Position numbers and translations under genes: made by a program
In this document: piece by piece, positions 42,565-50,451 of the stretch
How positions within the stretch are numbered: the first letter of the stretch is position 1
Layout: the number at the start of each line of letters is the position of its first letter
Assembly: GCF_001445655.1 (NCBI RefSeq)
Contig: NZ_LNBE01000003.1
Coordinates: forward strand, 1,842,530 to 1,906,529
Length of the DNA stretch: 64,000 nucleotides
Direction: 5' to 3'
From: Streptomyces roseifaciens
GTDB lineage: Bacteria; Actinomycetota; Actinomycetes; Streptomycetales; Streptomycetaceae
The notes under the pieces: generated by a model
The model's input: the letters and a program-made list of their open reading frames with translations, nothing else
What the model was told of the DNA's origin: nothing
Databases searched by the model: none

Positions 42565-43203
42565 ATGGGTAATGAGTTCGGCGGGGCGGGGGACAGCCTC
42601 TGCATGTCCAACGGCGGGACGGCCGTCTTCGTCGACGTGCTGTGGCTGGCGGTATCGGAACTGGCGGACCGCCCCTGGGACTTCCGCTTCGCCTCGCTGC
42701 TGGCTCTGCAGGACCAGAACGTGATGGGGCGAGGCGTGGTCGGCTTCGACCTGGAGGACATCGACTGGGGGGACACCCCGTCCGAGCGGGCCGAGGCCAA
42801 GGACTTCGTCCTGCGGGTCATCGACCTCGCACTGCAGCGGCACCGCTGGGACGAGCTGGGATACGAGCCGCCCTACGCGCCCAAGTACCTGCAGCACTTC
42901 CGGGCCATGGTCGAGGCCTTCGTCCCGGCCCCGCTCCCCGACCGGGCCGGAGACGACGTCTTCCCCGGCCCGGACACGGCCGTGACGACCTCCTGCGTGC
43001 CCCACCGGGTCCTGAACGCCCTGCCGCACTGGGACGGCTGCGTCTTCTGCACCGCGGGAAGCGTGTTTCCGTCCTCACCCTCGGCGGCTGCGGAGGGGCA
43101 GGTGCGGGAAGCCGGGCATGCGGGCCCTGTTCAGTCTCATGCGGGCCCTGTTCAGTCTTCGGAGTCCGAGGACGCATCGTCCTCGAAGAACTGGGTCTCG
43201 TAG
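42565..43203 (+). CDS. Hypothetical protein
   Basis: A 212-residue protein. The first 150 residues have normal coding composition with no known motif: VFVDVLWLAVSELADRPWDF, then LLALQDQNVMGRGVVGFDLE and RWDELGYEPPYAPKYLQHFR. The last 40 residues are low complexity and include a tandem duplication (AGPVQSHAGPVQS) encoded by a 21-base repeat. The end overlaps the stop of the convergent gene by 52 bases, so the native C-terminus may have been altered. Confidence 0.6.
   Translation: MGNEFGGAGDSLCMSNGGTAVFVDVLWLAVSELADRPWDFRFASLLALQDQNVMGRGVVGFDLEDIDWGDTPSERAEAKDFVLRVIDLALQRHRWDELGYEPPYAPKYLQHFRAMVEAFVPAPLPDRAGDDVFPGPDTAVTTSCVPHRVLNALPHWDGCVFCTAGSVFPSSPSAAAEGQVREAGHAGPVQSHAGPVQSSESEDASSSKNWVS
43117..43158. 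repeat. Perfect 21-base tandem duplication
   Basis: The 21-base unit at 43117-43137 (starting CATGCGGGCCCTG) is repeated without change at 43138-43158. The second copy overlaps the stop codon of the leftward gene and lies inside the 3' end of the rightward gene. Confidence 0.9.
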
Positions 43204-43511
43204 TAGTCCATCAGCTGCTCGGCGGTGTGCCCGTTCGTGCGGGCGAAGTCCTGCGCGATGGCGGCCGCCCAGTTCCCCAGGGACAACGCGAGCGCCACCA
43301 CCCCGTCCGTGCCGTGCTCGGCCTCGATGCTCTTGATGGTGGCCAGGTTCACCCACGGCACCACCCCGGGCTCCGACTCCGGCACCGTCCGGCGCAGCAG
43401 CTGGATCACGGTGCGCGTCATCTGCGGTTGCAGCGGGCGCAGCCGCTCGCGCTCCTCCTGGATCCTGGCGACGATGCGGGCGCGCTCTTCCCTGTTCACG
43501 GTGTTCCCCAT
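43152..43511 (-). CDS. Hypothetical charged protein
   Basis: A 119-residue protein. NREERARIVARIQEERERLR is a charged helix at the start. It is followed by IQLLRRTVPESEPGVVPWVN, and an acidic end (ETQFFEDDASSDSED). No family was recognised. The ATG at 43511 follows a GGGGGGAA stretch. Its stop lies within the 21-base duplication. Confidence 0.6.
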   Translation of the reverse strand: MGNTVNREERARIVARIQEERERLRPLQPQMTRTVIQLLRRTVPESEPGVVPWVNLATIKSIEAEHGTDGVVALALSLGNWAAAIAQDFARTNGHTAEQLMDYYETQFFEDDASSDSED

Positions 43512-43616
43512 TCCCCCCGTCCGGTGGTGGCGAGGGCCCACCGTAGGGCCGGTGCAGGGGGCCGGGTGGCGGGATTCGAGGATTGAACACCATCTGTACC
43601 CCCCGGTACCCGCGGA

Positions 43617-44090
43617 TCAGCGGGCGGGCGGACCGGGCCGGGCGGCCGGGGCGTACGGGACCAGCGTGGACGAGGGGTCGTCGGCGGACGTCACGGTCCG
43701 CTTGCCGCGGGCGAAGGAGAGGGCGAACTCGATCTCCTCGTCGACCGTCAGGGTGGTCACGGGTGCGTCGGAGAACGGTGGCTTCTCGGGGCCGATGCGG
43801 TAGCCGGTACGGATCAGCCGGTCGTCCGGACCGCTGTGGTCCACGGCGGCGAGACCGTTGCTGTGAAGGGCCCATTGCCCGCTGACCTGCCAGGTGCAGC
43901 GCAGCTCCAGTCGGCCGGGGGCCGGGCAGTGCCAGCGGAACCGGGAGATGCTCAGCTCGGTGCTGATGCCTTCGAAGCGGCTCCAGCCCCGGCCGTCGGC
44001 CAGGAACACGAGTTCACTCGTCTCCATGGCGCCCACGTCGAAGGGGGCGCTGCGCCACTGGCCGGTCAACTGCTCGTCGAGAAAGGTCAC
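43617..44090 (-). CDS. Hypothetical protein, lipocalin-like character
   Basis: A 157-residue protein with a GTG start. FLDEQLTGQWRSAPFDVGAM, LVFLADGRGWSRFEG and alternating strands later on suggest a small beta-barrel, and the first Trp in TGQW recalls lipocalin-type folds. The last 20 residues are Pro/Ala-rich. No motif identifies a function. The ribosome site is weak. Confidence 0.6.
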   Translation of the reverse strand: MTFLDEQLTGQWRSAPFDVGAMETSELVFLADGRGWSRFEGISTELSISRFRWHCPAPGRLELRCTWQVSGQWALHSNGLAAVDHSGPDDRLIRTGYRIGPEKPPFSDAPVTTLTVDEEIEFALSFARGKRTVTSADDPSSTLVPYAPAARPGPPAR

Positions 44091-44165
44091 CCAGAGATTA
44101 TTCCTGCACCGCGTGCCGCGGCGCCGGGAGCTCCGGCACCGCGGGGGGCGGCGATGCGTGGCTGG

Positions 44166-44411
44166 TCACCGGAGGGCGATACGGCTGGAAGCCTCCCTGG
44201 GGAGCTTGTCGTTGACGAAGGAGACGGTGTCGCCGAGGGGGCTGTCCTCGACATTGGCGAGATGGGTGACGTTGGAGAGGCGGTGCATCAGCGGCCGGGG
44301 GCTGATCCCGCCGCCCCCGCCGGCCGCCTCGGCGGTGCCGGCTGCGGAGACGGCGCCGCACACCAGAAGGGTCGATCCCACAGCAATACGCGTCACGATG
44401 CGGTTCTTCAT
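44166..44411 (-). CDS. Small secreted protein
   Basis: An 81-residue protein: a signal peptide (MKNRIVTRIAVGSTLLVCGA, cleavage around AEA near residue 29), a Gly run, then LMHRLSNVTHLANVEDSPLG. It resembles short exported proteins of unknown role in streptomycetes. GGCAGGG precedes the ATG. Confidence 0.6.
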   Translation of the reverse strand: MKNRIVTRIAVGSTLLVCGAVSAAGTAEAAGGGGGISPRPLMHRLSNVTHLANVEDSPLGDTVSFVNDKLPREASSRIALR

Positions 44412-44789
44412 GCCCTGCCAAACGACGCATGGGAGCAATCGACACGCATTGCCGCATCGAGGGTTCTAAGGCACATCAGACACATGAAACACATTATGGA
44501 TAAAGGGTGGTTGATGTGCTGCGACCGGAGGCCCCGATCCGGCTCGTGAAGCCTTCGGGCGGGGGTCCGGAAAGATCGTCGGGAAACCCGGCCCGGCGCC
44601 GCCGGAACCGACCTCTGAGCGGCCTTCGCCGGGGGCGCGCACGGCCGTTCGACCCCCTCCGCGGGTGGCACCCTTCCCTACCGCCCCCGGTCCCCTCGCG
44701 CGGCCGGGTACGGCTTCCAGGAATGGCCTCTGACCTGGGCTTTCGTGTCATTCCAGCCTACGATCGAGGCCACGGGAAAGGGGGTCCGG
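44412..44789. other. Gene-free region upstream of the methyltransferase
   Basis: 378 bases. An A/T-rich stretch near 44478-44512 (around ATTATGGATAAAGGG) could be promoter DNA for either side. Frames reading through it are shadows with Arg/Pro-rich translation. No strong inverted repeat was seen. Confidence 0.4.
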
Positions 44790-45521
44790 ATGGACCGGAA
44801 CATCCGTACGGTGGACGACGTCCTGAGGCTGCTGGACGGCCTGTTCGCACCGGAGGCCGACCGCTGGACGACCGGCGCGGCGTCCTGGTGGGACGGCTTC
44901 TACGAGGACCGCTCCAGGCCGGTGCCGTTCTTCGTGGACAAGCCCGACGAGAGCCTGGTCTCGTACCTCGACCGCGGCCTGATCGCTCCCGGCCGCGCCC
45001 TCGACCTGGGCTGCGGCCCGGGCCGCAACGCGATCCACCTCGCCTCGCGGGGCTTCGAGGTCGACGCCGTCGACCTCTCCCCGGCGGCAATCGCCTGGGC
45101 GGAGGACCGCGCCCGGGAGGCGGGGGCCGAGGTCCGGTTCCGGTGCGGCGACGCCTTCGCCCTCGTCGGCGAGGAACTCGACGGCCAGTACGACCTGATC
45201 TACGACTCCGGCTGCTTCCACCACCTGCCGCCGCATCGCCGGATCAGCTACCTCGCCCTCCTCGACCGGGCCCTCGCGCCCGGCGGCCGGTTCGCCCTCA
45301 CCTGCTTCGCGGCCGGCGAGATGGGCTCCGAGATCCCCGACGCGGACTTCTACCGCCAGGCCCGCCTCCACGGCGGTCTCGCGTACTCGCCGGAGTCGCT
45401 GCGCCGGATCTTCTGCGACCTCGAGGAGGCCGACCTGCGCCGCATGCGCGACGAGCCGTCCGGGTCGTCCTCCTTCGGCGAGCCCTTCCTCTGGGCGGCG
45501 CTCTTCCGTCGCGCGGCGTGA
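44790..45521 (+). CDS. Class I SAM-dependent methyltransferase
   Basis: A 243-residue protein. LDLGCGPGRNAIHLASRG (from residue 71) is the SAM-binding motif I. VDAVDLSPAAIAWAEDRA is the adenosine-side acidic strand, YDLIYDSGCFHHLPPHRR motif IV, and LAPGGRFALTCFA motif VI. The substrate is unknown; similar proteins are called thiopurine or tellurite-type methyltransferases. The ATG at 44790 starts 15 codons into the longest frame and has a better site. Confidence 0.82.
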   Translation: MDRNIRTVDDVLRLLDGLFAPEADRWTTGAASWWDGFYEDRSRPVPFFVDKPDESLVSYLDRGLIAPGRALDLGCGPGRNAIHLASRGFEVDAVDLSPAAIAWAEDRAREAGAEVRFRCGDAFALVGEELDGQYDLIYDSGCFHHLPPHRRISYLALLDRALAPGGRFALTCFAAGEMGSEIPDADFYRQARLHGGLAYSPESLRRIFCDLEEADLRRMRDEPSGSSSFGEPFLWAALFRRAA

Positions 45522-45867
45522 CGTCGTACGGCGTGATCCGGTGACGCAGCATGACGCAGCATGACGCAGTGTGCCGGGCGGTGAACATCTGCCGTCGTAG
45601 CTGCAGAAATAGCCCGGCGGGGCCCGGATTTTTTCACCCGATGGTGGGGCGGAAAAAAATTTCTGCCCACCTGAGGTCGGTTCCGTGCTACTGTCTTTTC
45701 AGTTGCAGTTGTGGTTCCCAAAGACTTGCAAGTGTGTCCGGTCGGCCTCCAGCCGACGGAAGCACTTATTTGTATTTCCGGCTTTTCTTTTCCGGACGGG
45801 CAATCATCTCGGCGATGCGGGGCTCGCGCAGTGCGGTCCCCGGGTAACGCCCCGAAGGAGATTTACT
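45522..45867 (+). other. Cold-shock gene upstream region and long 5' leader
   Basis: 346 bases, unusually A/T-rich in parts for this genome. A palindrome GGGCGGAAA...TTTCTGCCC spans 45647-45668. A TACTGT near 45690 is a plausible -10, which would give a leader of about 170 nt. A long A/U-rich leader is typical of cspA-type mRNAs, which are stabilised and better translated in the cold. Confidence 0.45.
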
Positions 45868-46071
45868 ATGGCTACTGGCACCGTGAAGTGGTTCAACGCG
45901 GAAAAGGGCTTCGGCTTCATCGAGCAGGACGGCGGCGGCGCTGACGTCTTCGCCCACTACTCGAACATCGCCACCCAGGGCTTCCGTGAGCTTCAGGAAG
46001 GCCAGAAGGTGACCTTCGACGTCACGCAGGGCCAGAAGGGCCCGCAGGCGGAGAACATCCTTCCCGCCTGA
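45868..46071 (+). CDS. Cold-shock protein (CspA family)
   Basis: A 67-residue single cold-shock domain: [20 protein letters not shown] with RNP-1 (KGFGFI), then VFAHYSNI (RNP-2) and [18 protein letters not shown]. It is an RNA chaperone in the cytosol. GAAGGAG precedes the ATG, and a strong terminator follows the stop by 38 bases. Confidence 0.97.
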   Translation: MATGTVKWFNAEKGFGFIEQDGGGADVFAHYSNIATQGFRELQEGQKVTFDVTQGQKGPQAENILPA

Positions 46072-46109
46072 CGCCTGTGCCTGACGCCCGGCGTCTGACG
46101 CGTTGACGT

Positions 46110-46144
46110 AGCTGGGGCCCGCACTTTGGGTGCGGGCCCCAGCT
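46110..46144 (+). terminator. Terminator of the cold-shock gene
   Basis: AGCTGGGGCCCGCAC (46110-46124) and GTGCGGGCCCCAGCT (46130-46144) are perfect 15-base arms with a 5-base loop. Confidence 0.88.
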
Positions 46145-46394
46145 CGTTGCGTTTCCCGGGCAGTTTTCCGCACTGGTCCCGGCTCGGGCCGGCCCCCGCC
46201 GTCCCGTGGCTCGCTTTTTCTTCGGCTCGTGTGCCGGTGATTGTGATTCCTGGACGCGGCCCATGCCGCAAAGAATTTCTCGAATGTGCTGCACCGAGGA
46301 ATAAGGTTCTGTGATGTCCGGCGTTCCCGCCGGCGCCGCACGCCCCCCGGCCGGCAGCCCTGCCCCGGATCCCCTCCCACCCCGTTGAGGCACT

Positions 46395-46700
46395 ATGCGC
46401 TGCGTCATTGCCCGCTTCCCCTTCGACTTCGTCAAGAGCGAGGTCGAACAGATGATGAAGGGCATCGCGCCCGAGCCCGTCGACGGAGCGTGCGTGGTCA
46501 TCGGCCGCCGCACCTACCCCGTCAAGCAGGTGGGGCAGGTGATCACCAAGCAGGACCGGCGTGATTTCACCGCCGGTGAAGTGACCCGGGCGCTGACGCG
46601 CCTCGGCTTCACCTGTCACCCCGCGGCCCCCGCCCCTGCTCGCACGCCGCTCCAGGCGACGTCACCGCTGCCCCTGCCCGGGAGCCTGCCGCAGATCTGA
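46395..46700 (+). CDS. SCO5918-family small protein
   Basis: A 101-residue protein: MRCVIARFPFDFVKSEVEQM, then VVIGRRTYPVKQVGQVITKQ and DFTAGEVTRALTRLGFTCHP. The combination matches a short Streptomyces family usually found just after a cold-shock gene, as here. Function unknown; expression in the cold together with its neighbour is an inference from position. TTGAGG precedes the ATG. Confidence 0.75.
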   Translation: MRCVIARFPFDFVKSEVEQMMKGIAPEPVDGACVVIGRRTYPVKQVGQVITKQDRRDFTAGEVTRALTRLGFTCHPAAPAPARTPLQATSPLPLPGSLPQI

Positions 46701-46765
46701 GGGCTGCCTCACGCCCCTGTCAGCCCCTGCCGGGAGCCGCGCGAAGCCGCCCTCTCCCGGCTTGG

Positions 46766-47002
46766 TCACACCCTGTCCACGATCCCCACCTTCCCCTCGG
46801 AGCGGGCGCAGTGGGCACCGCAGTACCAGTGGCCGCCCGCCTCGACCCCTTGGCCGACGATCGGGACCCGGCAGTGTTCGCAGATGGGCGCCATGCGGTG
46901 GATGGCGCACGCGAACGAATCGAACGCGTGACGTGAACCGTCCTGGGTCTCCACGAAGAACGCCAGGTCGTAGTCGTTTCCGCATACCTCGCAACGTGCC
47001 AT
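46766..47002 (-). CDS. Metallothionein-like zinc-binding protein
   Basis: A 78-residue protein. CEVCGNDY, FACAIH, CEHCRVPI and WYCGAHCARSEG give about eight Cys and several His, matching actinobacterial prokaryotic metallothionein-like proteins that bind zinc or other metals. ATG at 47002 is the likely start; one three codons upstream is possible. Confidence 0.75.
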   Translation of the reverse strand: MARCEVCGNDYDLAFFVETQDGSRHAFDSFACAIHRMAPICEHCRVPIVGQGVEAGGHWYCGAHCARSEGKVGIVDRV

Positions 47003-47340
47003 GGGCCGCATGGTCCGGAGCGGGGAGGGCCGGGGCAAGGCTATGACGGGCGGGTCGGCGCGGCTGTACCCGACCGGCGGAACCGCGCGAGCCCGCAGAG
47101 GGAATGGCCCGGCCGTCCGGCCGGGCCATTCCCGTATGCGCGCACGCCCGTCGACGCCGACGCCGAGTCGACGTGGAGCCCCGGCCCTCCCGACCCTCGA
47201 CGCCGATGCCCGTCCGGCGTTGCATCCCGCCGCGCAGGTGAAAGCCCACGGCGGTCGCCGCGACCGGCGTTCCGGCAGGCGAAACCAGGCGACCGCAAAT
47301 TGGTTTGCCGCCGGCCGGTCCGGCCGGATAGGAAGCTCGC
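47003..47340. other. Gene-free region between divergent genes, with a strong hairpin
   Basis: 338 bases between the metallothionein-like and GNAT starts. It contains the 15-base-pair hairpin at 47100-47133. Otherwise no coding signal. Confidence 0.5.
47100..47133. terminator. Terminator-like hairpin between divergent genes
   Basis: GGGAATGGCCCGGCC (47100-47114) and GGCCGGGCCATTCCC (47119-47133) are perfect 15-base arms with a 4-base loop. Neither flanking gene ends here, so its job is unclear. Confidence 0.6.
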
Positions 47341-47883
47341 ATGCTAAAAGGCAGCACGGTCGGGCTCAGGGCCCGGCACGAGGACGACATCCCGATCCTG
47401 CGGTCCGAGCTCTACGACGACGTGGTCAACGCCTCGCGGGCCGAAGGCGGGCCGTGGCGGCCGATCACGCCGGGCTCGAAGGATCCGCGGCTCGTGGTGG
47501 ACGACAAGGCGCAGGGACTCGTCCAGTTCTCCGTGGTGGAGCTGGAGGGCGGCACGCTGGTCGGCACCGCGACGCTGTGGGGCATCGACAATCACAACCG
47601 GTCCGCGCACATCGGGCTGGGGCTGCTGCCGTCTGCCCGCGGCAAGGGCTACGGCACCGACGTGGTCGCGGTGCTGTGCCACTACGGTTTCGTCGTGCGC
47701 GGCCTGCAGCGGCTGCAGATAGAAACGCTGTCGGACAACGCCGCGATGCTGCGCTCCGCCGAGCGCAACGGCTTCGTCCGCGAGGGCGTGCTGCGCTCCT
47801 CGGCCTGGGTGATGGGCGAGTTCCTGGACGAGGTGCTGCTCGGGCTCCTCGTCCAGGACTGGAAGCCGGACTCGAAGGTCTAG
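47341..47883 (+). CDS. GNAT N-acetyltransferase (RimJ/RimL type)
   Basis: A 180-residue protein: VGLRARHEDDIPILRSELYD, GTLVGTATLWGIDNHNRSAH, the acetyl-CoA loop LPSARGKGYGTDVV, and TLSDNAAMLRSAERNGFVRE, which places it with RimJ/RimL-like enzymes. TAGGAAG precedes the ATG. The TAG stop is followed by 20 more in-frame codons of normal composition before TAA at 47944. Confidence 0.87.
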   Translation: MLKGSTVGLRARHEDDIPILRSELYDDVVNASRAEGGPWRPITPGSKDPRLVVDDKAQGLVQFSVVELEGGTLVGTATLWGIDNHNRSAHIGLGLLPSARGKGYGTDVVAVLCHYGFVVRGLQRLQIETLSDNAAMLRSAERNGFVREGVLRSSAWVMGEFLDEVLLGLLVQDWKPDSKV

Positions 47884-48073
47884 TTCGCCGGCATCGCCGG
47901 CACCCCCATCTGCTACCACCGCTGCACCGACTGGGACGACCTCTAAGTGCCGGGACCCGGGCCCGTCATGGGTGGGTGTCAGACGCCTTTGCTGTGCGGG
48001 GAAAAGGGGTTTCTGCGGTGGCGGAGCAGCCTGTTAGGTTGGCTTGTTCTGTTCGGCAGTCGAGGGGAAATTC

Positions 48074-48610
48074 GTGCGTAAGGTGGCACAAACCGTGGGC
48101 GCGGCGCTGATTGCAGCGGTGCTGATGACGGGTTGCAGCAGCGGATCGGACGGCGAGGGCGGGAAGGACGCCGCCAAGGCCGGGAACGAGTCCGCGGCGA
48201 AGCCTTCGGCGGGCGGTTCCCGGAAGCCCGGGGAGGACGGCACCAGGAAGCCGGAGCAGGGTGACGCCAAGAAGCCGGCCCAGGGTGGTGGCGACGCCGA
48301 CCTGGACGGCATATGGAACCAGCAGAAGGGCTACGACATCGTCCGAGTGACGATTTTCGGGGACCGTGGCATTTCCGACTCCGACAAGGGCGTGTGCAGC
48401 GGGCCCGCACAACGCTCCGGCACGACAGTGAAGTTCGACCTGAAGTGCCCCAGCCCCGGCAACCCGCGCACCAAGGGCACCGCCACCCTGGTGGACGGTG
48501 GCAAGACCCTGTCGGTCAGCTGGGAGGGAGGCCTGACGGAGACGTTCACCAAGGACCCCATCAAGGTCGAGATGCCCAAGATCGACGTACCCAAGATCGA
48601 CGTCCCGTAG
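48074..48610 (+). CDS. Lipoprotein
   Basis: A 178-residue protein with a GTG start at 48074 after GAGGGG. The signal VRKVAQTVGAALIAAVLMTG ends at lipobox Cys21. A Lys/Gly/Pro-rich linker follows (residues 25-75). A globular part (DLDGIWNQQKGYDIVRVTIF, then TATLVDGGKTLSVSWEGGL) looks like a small beta-domain. It ends in a short repeat (PKIDVPKIDVP). Function unknown. Confidence 0.72.
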   Translation: MRKVAQTVGAALIAAVLMTGCSSGSDGEGGKDAAKAGNESAAKPSAGGSRKPGEDGTRKPEQGDAKKPAQGGGDADLDGIWNQQKGYDIVRVTIFGDRGISDSDKGVCSGPAQRSGTTVKFDLKCPSPGNPRTKGTATLVDGGKTLSVSWEGGLTETFTKDPIKVEMPKIDVPKIDVP

Positions 48611-48646
48611 CGGCCCGGGCGGGCCGGTCGCCCTTGGCGCCCGGCG

Positions 48647-49297
48647 TCAGCGCTCCGCCCCCAGCCGCGTGACGAGGTCGTGCCAGGCGGCCTCCAGGCG
48701 GTCGAGCGGCATGCCGCGCTCGACGCTCAGGTGGTGGACGAGGGCGGTGTCGAGGCAGCCGAGCAGCGTGTGCGCGAGGAGCTCGGGATCGCCCTCCACG
48801 CCCGCCTCGCGCAGCAGCATGGCGACGTGAGCGACGCGCAGGCCGTACGCCGGGACGCCGTAGGTGCGCAGGGGGTCTGCCCGGGTGGCCAGGATCAGTT
48901 CGTGATGATCGTGCTCGTGGCGGATGACGGCGGGCCCGAAGGCGTGCAGACGCTGCGCCGCGGGGGCTCCGGGGCCCAGGGGTGGGGGACCGGAGAGGAA
49001 GGCGGCCTGGAGCTGCTGCTCGCGGTGGTCCAGGAGTGCCAGCAGCAGTCCGGTGCGGTCGCCGAAGCGCCGGAAGACGGTGCCTTTGCCGACGCCGGCG
49101 GCCGTGGCCACCGCCTCCATGGTCAGGTTCGCGGCTCCGCACTCGATCAGCAGGCGGGATGCCGCCTCCAGCAGCCGGGTGCGGTTGCGCGCCGCGTCGG
49201 CTCGGAGCTGCGGGGGCTCGCCGACCGGGAGCAGGGTGAGTTCCTTCCGGCCGTCCGGGGCGCCGGACGGCGGCGAGGGGGGAGCGGAGCCGGTCAT
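48647..49297 (-). CDS. TetR-family repressor
   Basis: A 216-residue protein. The HTH region is NLTMEAVATAAGVGKGTVFR (about residues 57-76), with FGDRTGLLLALLDHREQQL after it. The C-terminal domain is the ligand-binding type. It is divergent from an FMN reductase gene, and two identical-type palindromes in the gap suggest it represses both. Confidence 0.87.
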   Translation of the reverse strand: MTGSAPPSPPSGAPDGRKELTLLPVGEPPQLRADAARNRTRLLEAASRLLIECGAANLTMEAVATAAGVGKGTVFRRFGDRTGLLLALLDHREQQLQAAFLSGPPPLGPGAPAAQRLHAFGPAVIRHEHDHHELILATRADPLRTYGVPAYGLRVAHVAMLLREAGVEGDPELLAHTLLGCLDTALVHHLSVERGMPLDRLEAAWHDLVTRLGAER

Positions 49298-49328
49298 GGG
49301 TCCAGCGTAACGTCTCGGCGAGATAACT

Positions 49329-49340
49329 GGACCGTGGTCC
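49329..49340. promoter_or_regulatory. TetR-type operator 1
   Basis: GGACCGTGGTCC has GGACC/GGTCC arms around a 2-base centre. It lies about 30 bases before the TetR start and has a twin at 49366-49377. Confidence 0.7.
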
Positions 49341-49365
49341 GGATAAGTGGCACAATCCTAAAACA

Positions 49366-49377
49366 GGACCACGGTCC
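49366..49377. promoter_or_regulatory. TetR-type operator 2
   Basis: GGACCACGGTCC repeats the arms of operator 1 with an inverted centre, 37 bases away and 36 bases before the FMN-reductase start. Two sites allow control of both divergent promoters. Confidence 0.7.
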
Positions 49378-49412
49378 GGTTTGCTTTCGTTATCATTCCC
49401 CTGGAGTTCCTC

Positions 49413-49967
49413 ATGTCTGTCCGCATCCTTGCGCTCGTCGGCAGCCTCCGCGCCGGGTCCCACAACCGCCAGCTCGCCGAGGCCGCGGTCAAGCTCGCCC
49501 CCGAGGGCACCGAGGTCGAGATCTACGAGGGCCTGGCCGACGTGCCCTTCTACAACGAGGACCTCGACGCCGAAGGGGCCGCCCCCGAGGCCGCCGTCCG
49601 CCTGCGCGAGGCGGCCGCCTCCGCCGACGCCCTCCTGCTGTTCACCCCCGAGTACAACGGCACCATCCCCGCCGTGCTGAAGAACGCCATCGACTGGCTG
49701 TCGCGCCCGTACGGCGTGGGCGCCATCGTCGGCAAGCGGGTCGCCGTGACCGGCACCGCCGCCGGGCAGTACGGCGGTGTCTGGGCACAGGACGAGACCC
49801 GCAAGGCCGTGGGCATCGCCGGCGGCAAGGCCCTGGAGGACGTCAAGCTGGCGGTCCCCGGCTCCGTGACGCGTTTCGCCGAGACCCACCCGATCGACGA
49901 CGCCGAGGTCGCCACCGCGCTGACCGAGGTCGTCCGGACCCTGGCGGACGCCCCCGTCGCGGCCTGA
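49413..49967 (+). CDS. NAD(P)H-dependent FMN reductase
   Basis: A 184-residue flavodoxin-fold protein: ILALVGSLRAGSHNRQLAEA (FMN phosphate loop), LLLFTPEYNGTIPAVLKNAI (the PEYNGS-type motif) and VAVTGTAAGQYGGVWAQ. It reduces FMN or quinones. It is probably induced when the divergent TetR repressor meets its ligand. Confidence 0.92.
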   Translation: MSVRILALVGSLRAGSHNRQLAEAAVKLAPEGTEVEIYEGLADVPFYNEDLDAEGAAPEAAVRLREAAASADALLLFTPEYNGTIPAVLKNAIDWLSRPYGVGAIVGKRVAVTGTAAGQYGGVWAQDETRKAVGIAGGKALEDVKLAVPGSVTRFAETHPIDDAEVATALTEVVRTLADAPVAA

Positions 49968-49983
49968 ACCGAGGTGGGCGCGG

Positions 49984-50217
49984 TCAGCGCTTCGGCTGCC
50001 TGACCCAGCCCTTCTTGACCAACTGGTCGCAGTGCCACCTGCTGTAGCGCGCGCTCTCCCCGTGCTTCTTGGCCGCCTTGAGGCAGTCCTCGTACGAGAA
50101 GGGCGGCTTGGCGGAAGTCGCGTGCACGGCGGAGGGGGGTGCAGGGACGGGTTGGGCGACCGCTGCCGGTGCGGCCCAAGCGCCCGCCATGACGACCGCG
50201 GCCAGCATGAAGTTCAT
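49984..50217 (-). CDS. Small secreted protein
   Basis: A 77-residue protein: signal peptide MNFMLAAVVMAGAWAAPAAV cleaved near VAQP, then SYEDCLKAAKKHGESARYSR and HCDQLVKKGWVRQPKR. The two Cys residues could form a disulfide. Function unknown. Confidence 0.6.
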   Translation of the reverse strand: MNFMLAAVVMAGAWAAPAAVAQPVPAPPSAVHATSAKPPFSYEDCLKAAKKHGESARYSRWHCDQLVKKGWVRQPKR

Positions 50218-50331
50218 CCGACGCACAGCGCCCTCCGCTTCTCGCTCTCCTGCTGATTCCCGTGCCAGAGGCACTTGTCATCACCCAACGAGAGCACGGG
50301 CCGAGGGAAACGCTTTCCCGCCGTCATTCAC

Positions 50332-50379
50332 CCTGAGGCCTGAGGCCTGAGGCCGGGTCATGGGCCTCAGGCCTCAAGG
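50332..50379. repeat. Heptamer repeats forming a hairpin
   Basis: CCTGAGG occurs three times in tandem (50332-50352), and CCTCAGG and CCTCAAGG follow in inverted orientation (50365-50379). Together they can fold into a long hairpin. It lies 73 bases downstream of the stop of the next leftward gene and may terminate it. Confidence 0.7.
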
Positions 50380-50451
50380 AGGCCCCGCTCGGGCCGGGCC
50401 GCCCGCCATGCTTCCCCCGTCGGGCGGCCCGGCGGCTTGGACGGCCCCGCC

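Noticed and set aside
44507..45544. A 345-codon plus-strand frame overlapping the methyltransferase
   Set aside because: The methyltransferase frame carries all SAM motifs. This one is Arg/Pro-rich.
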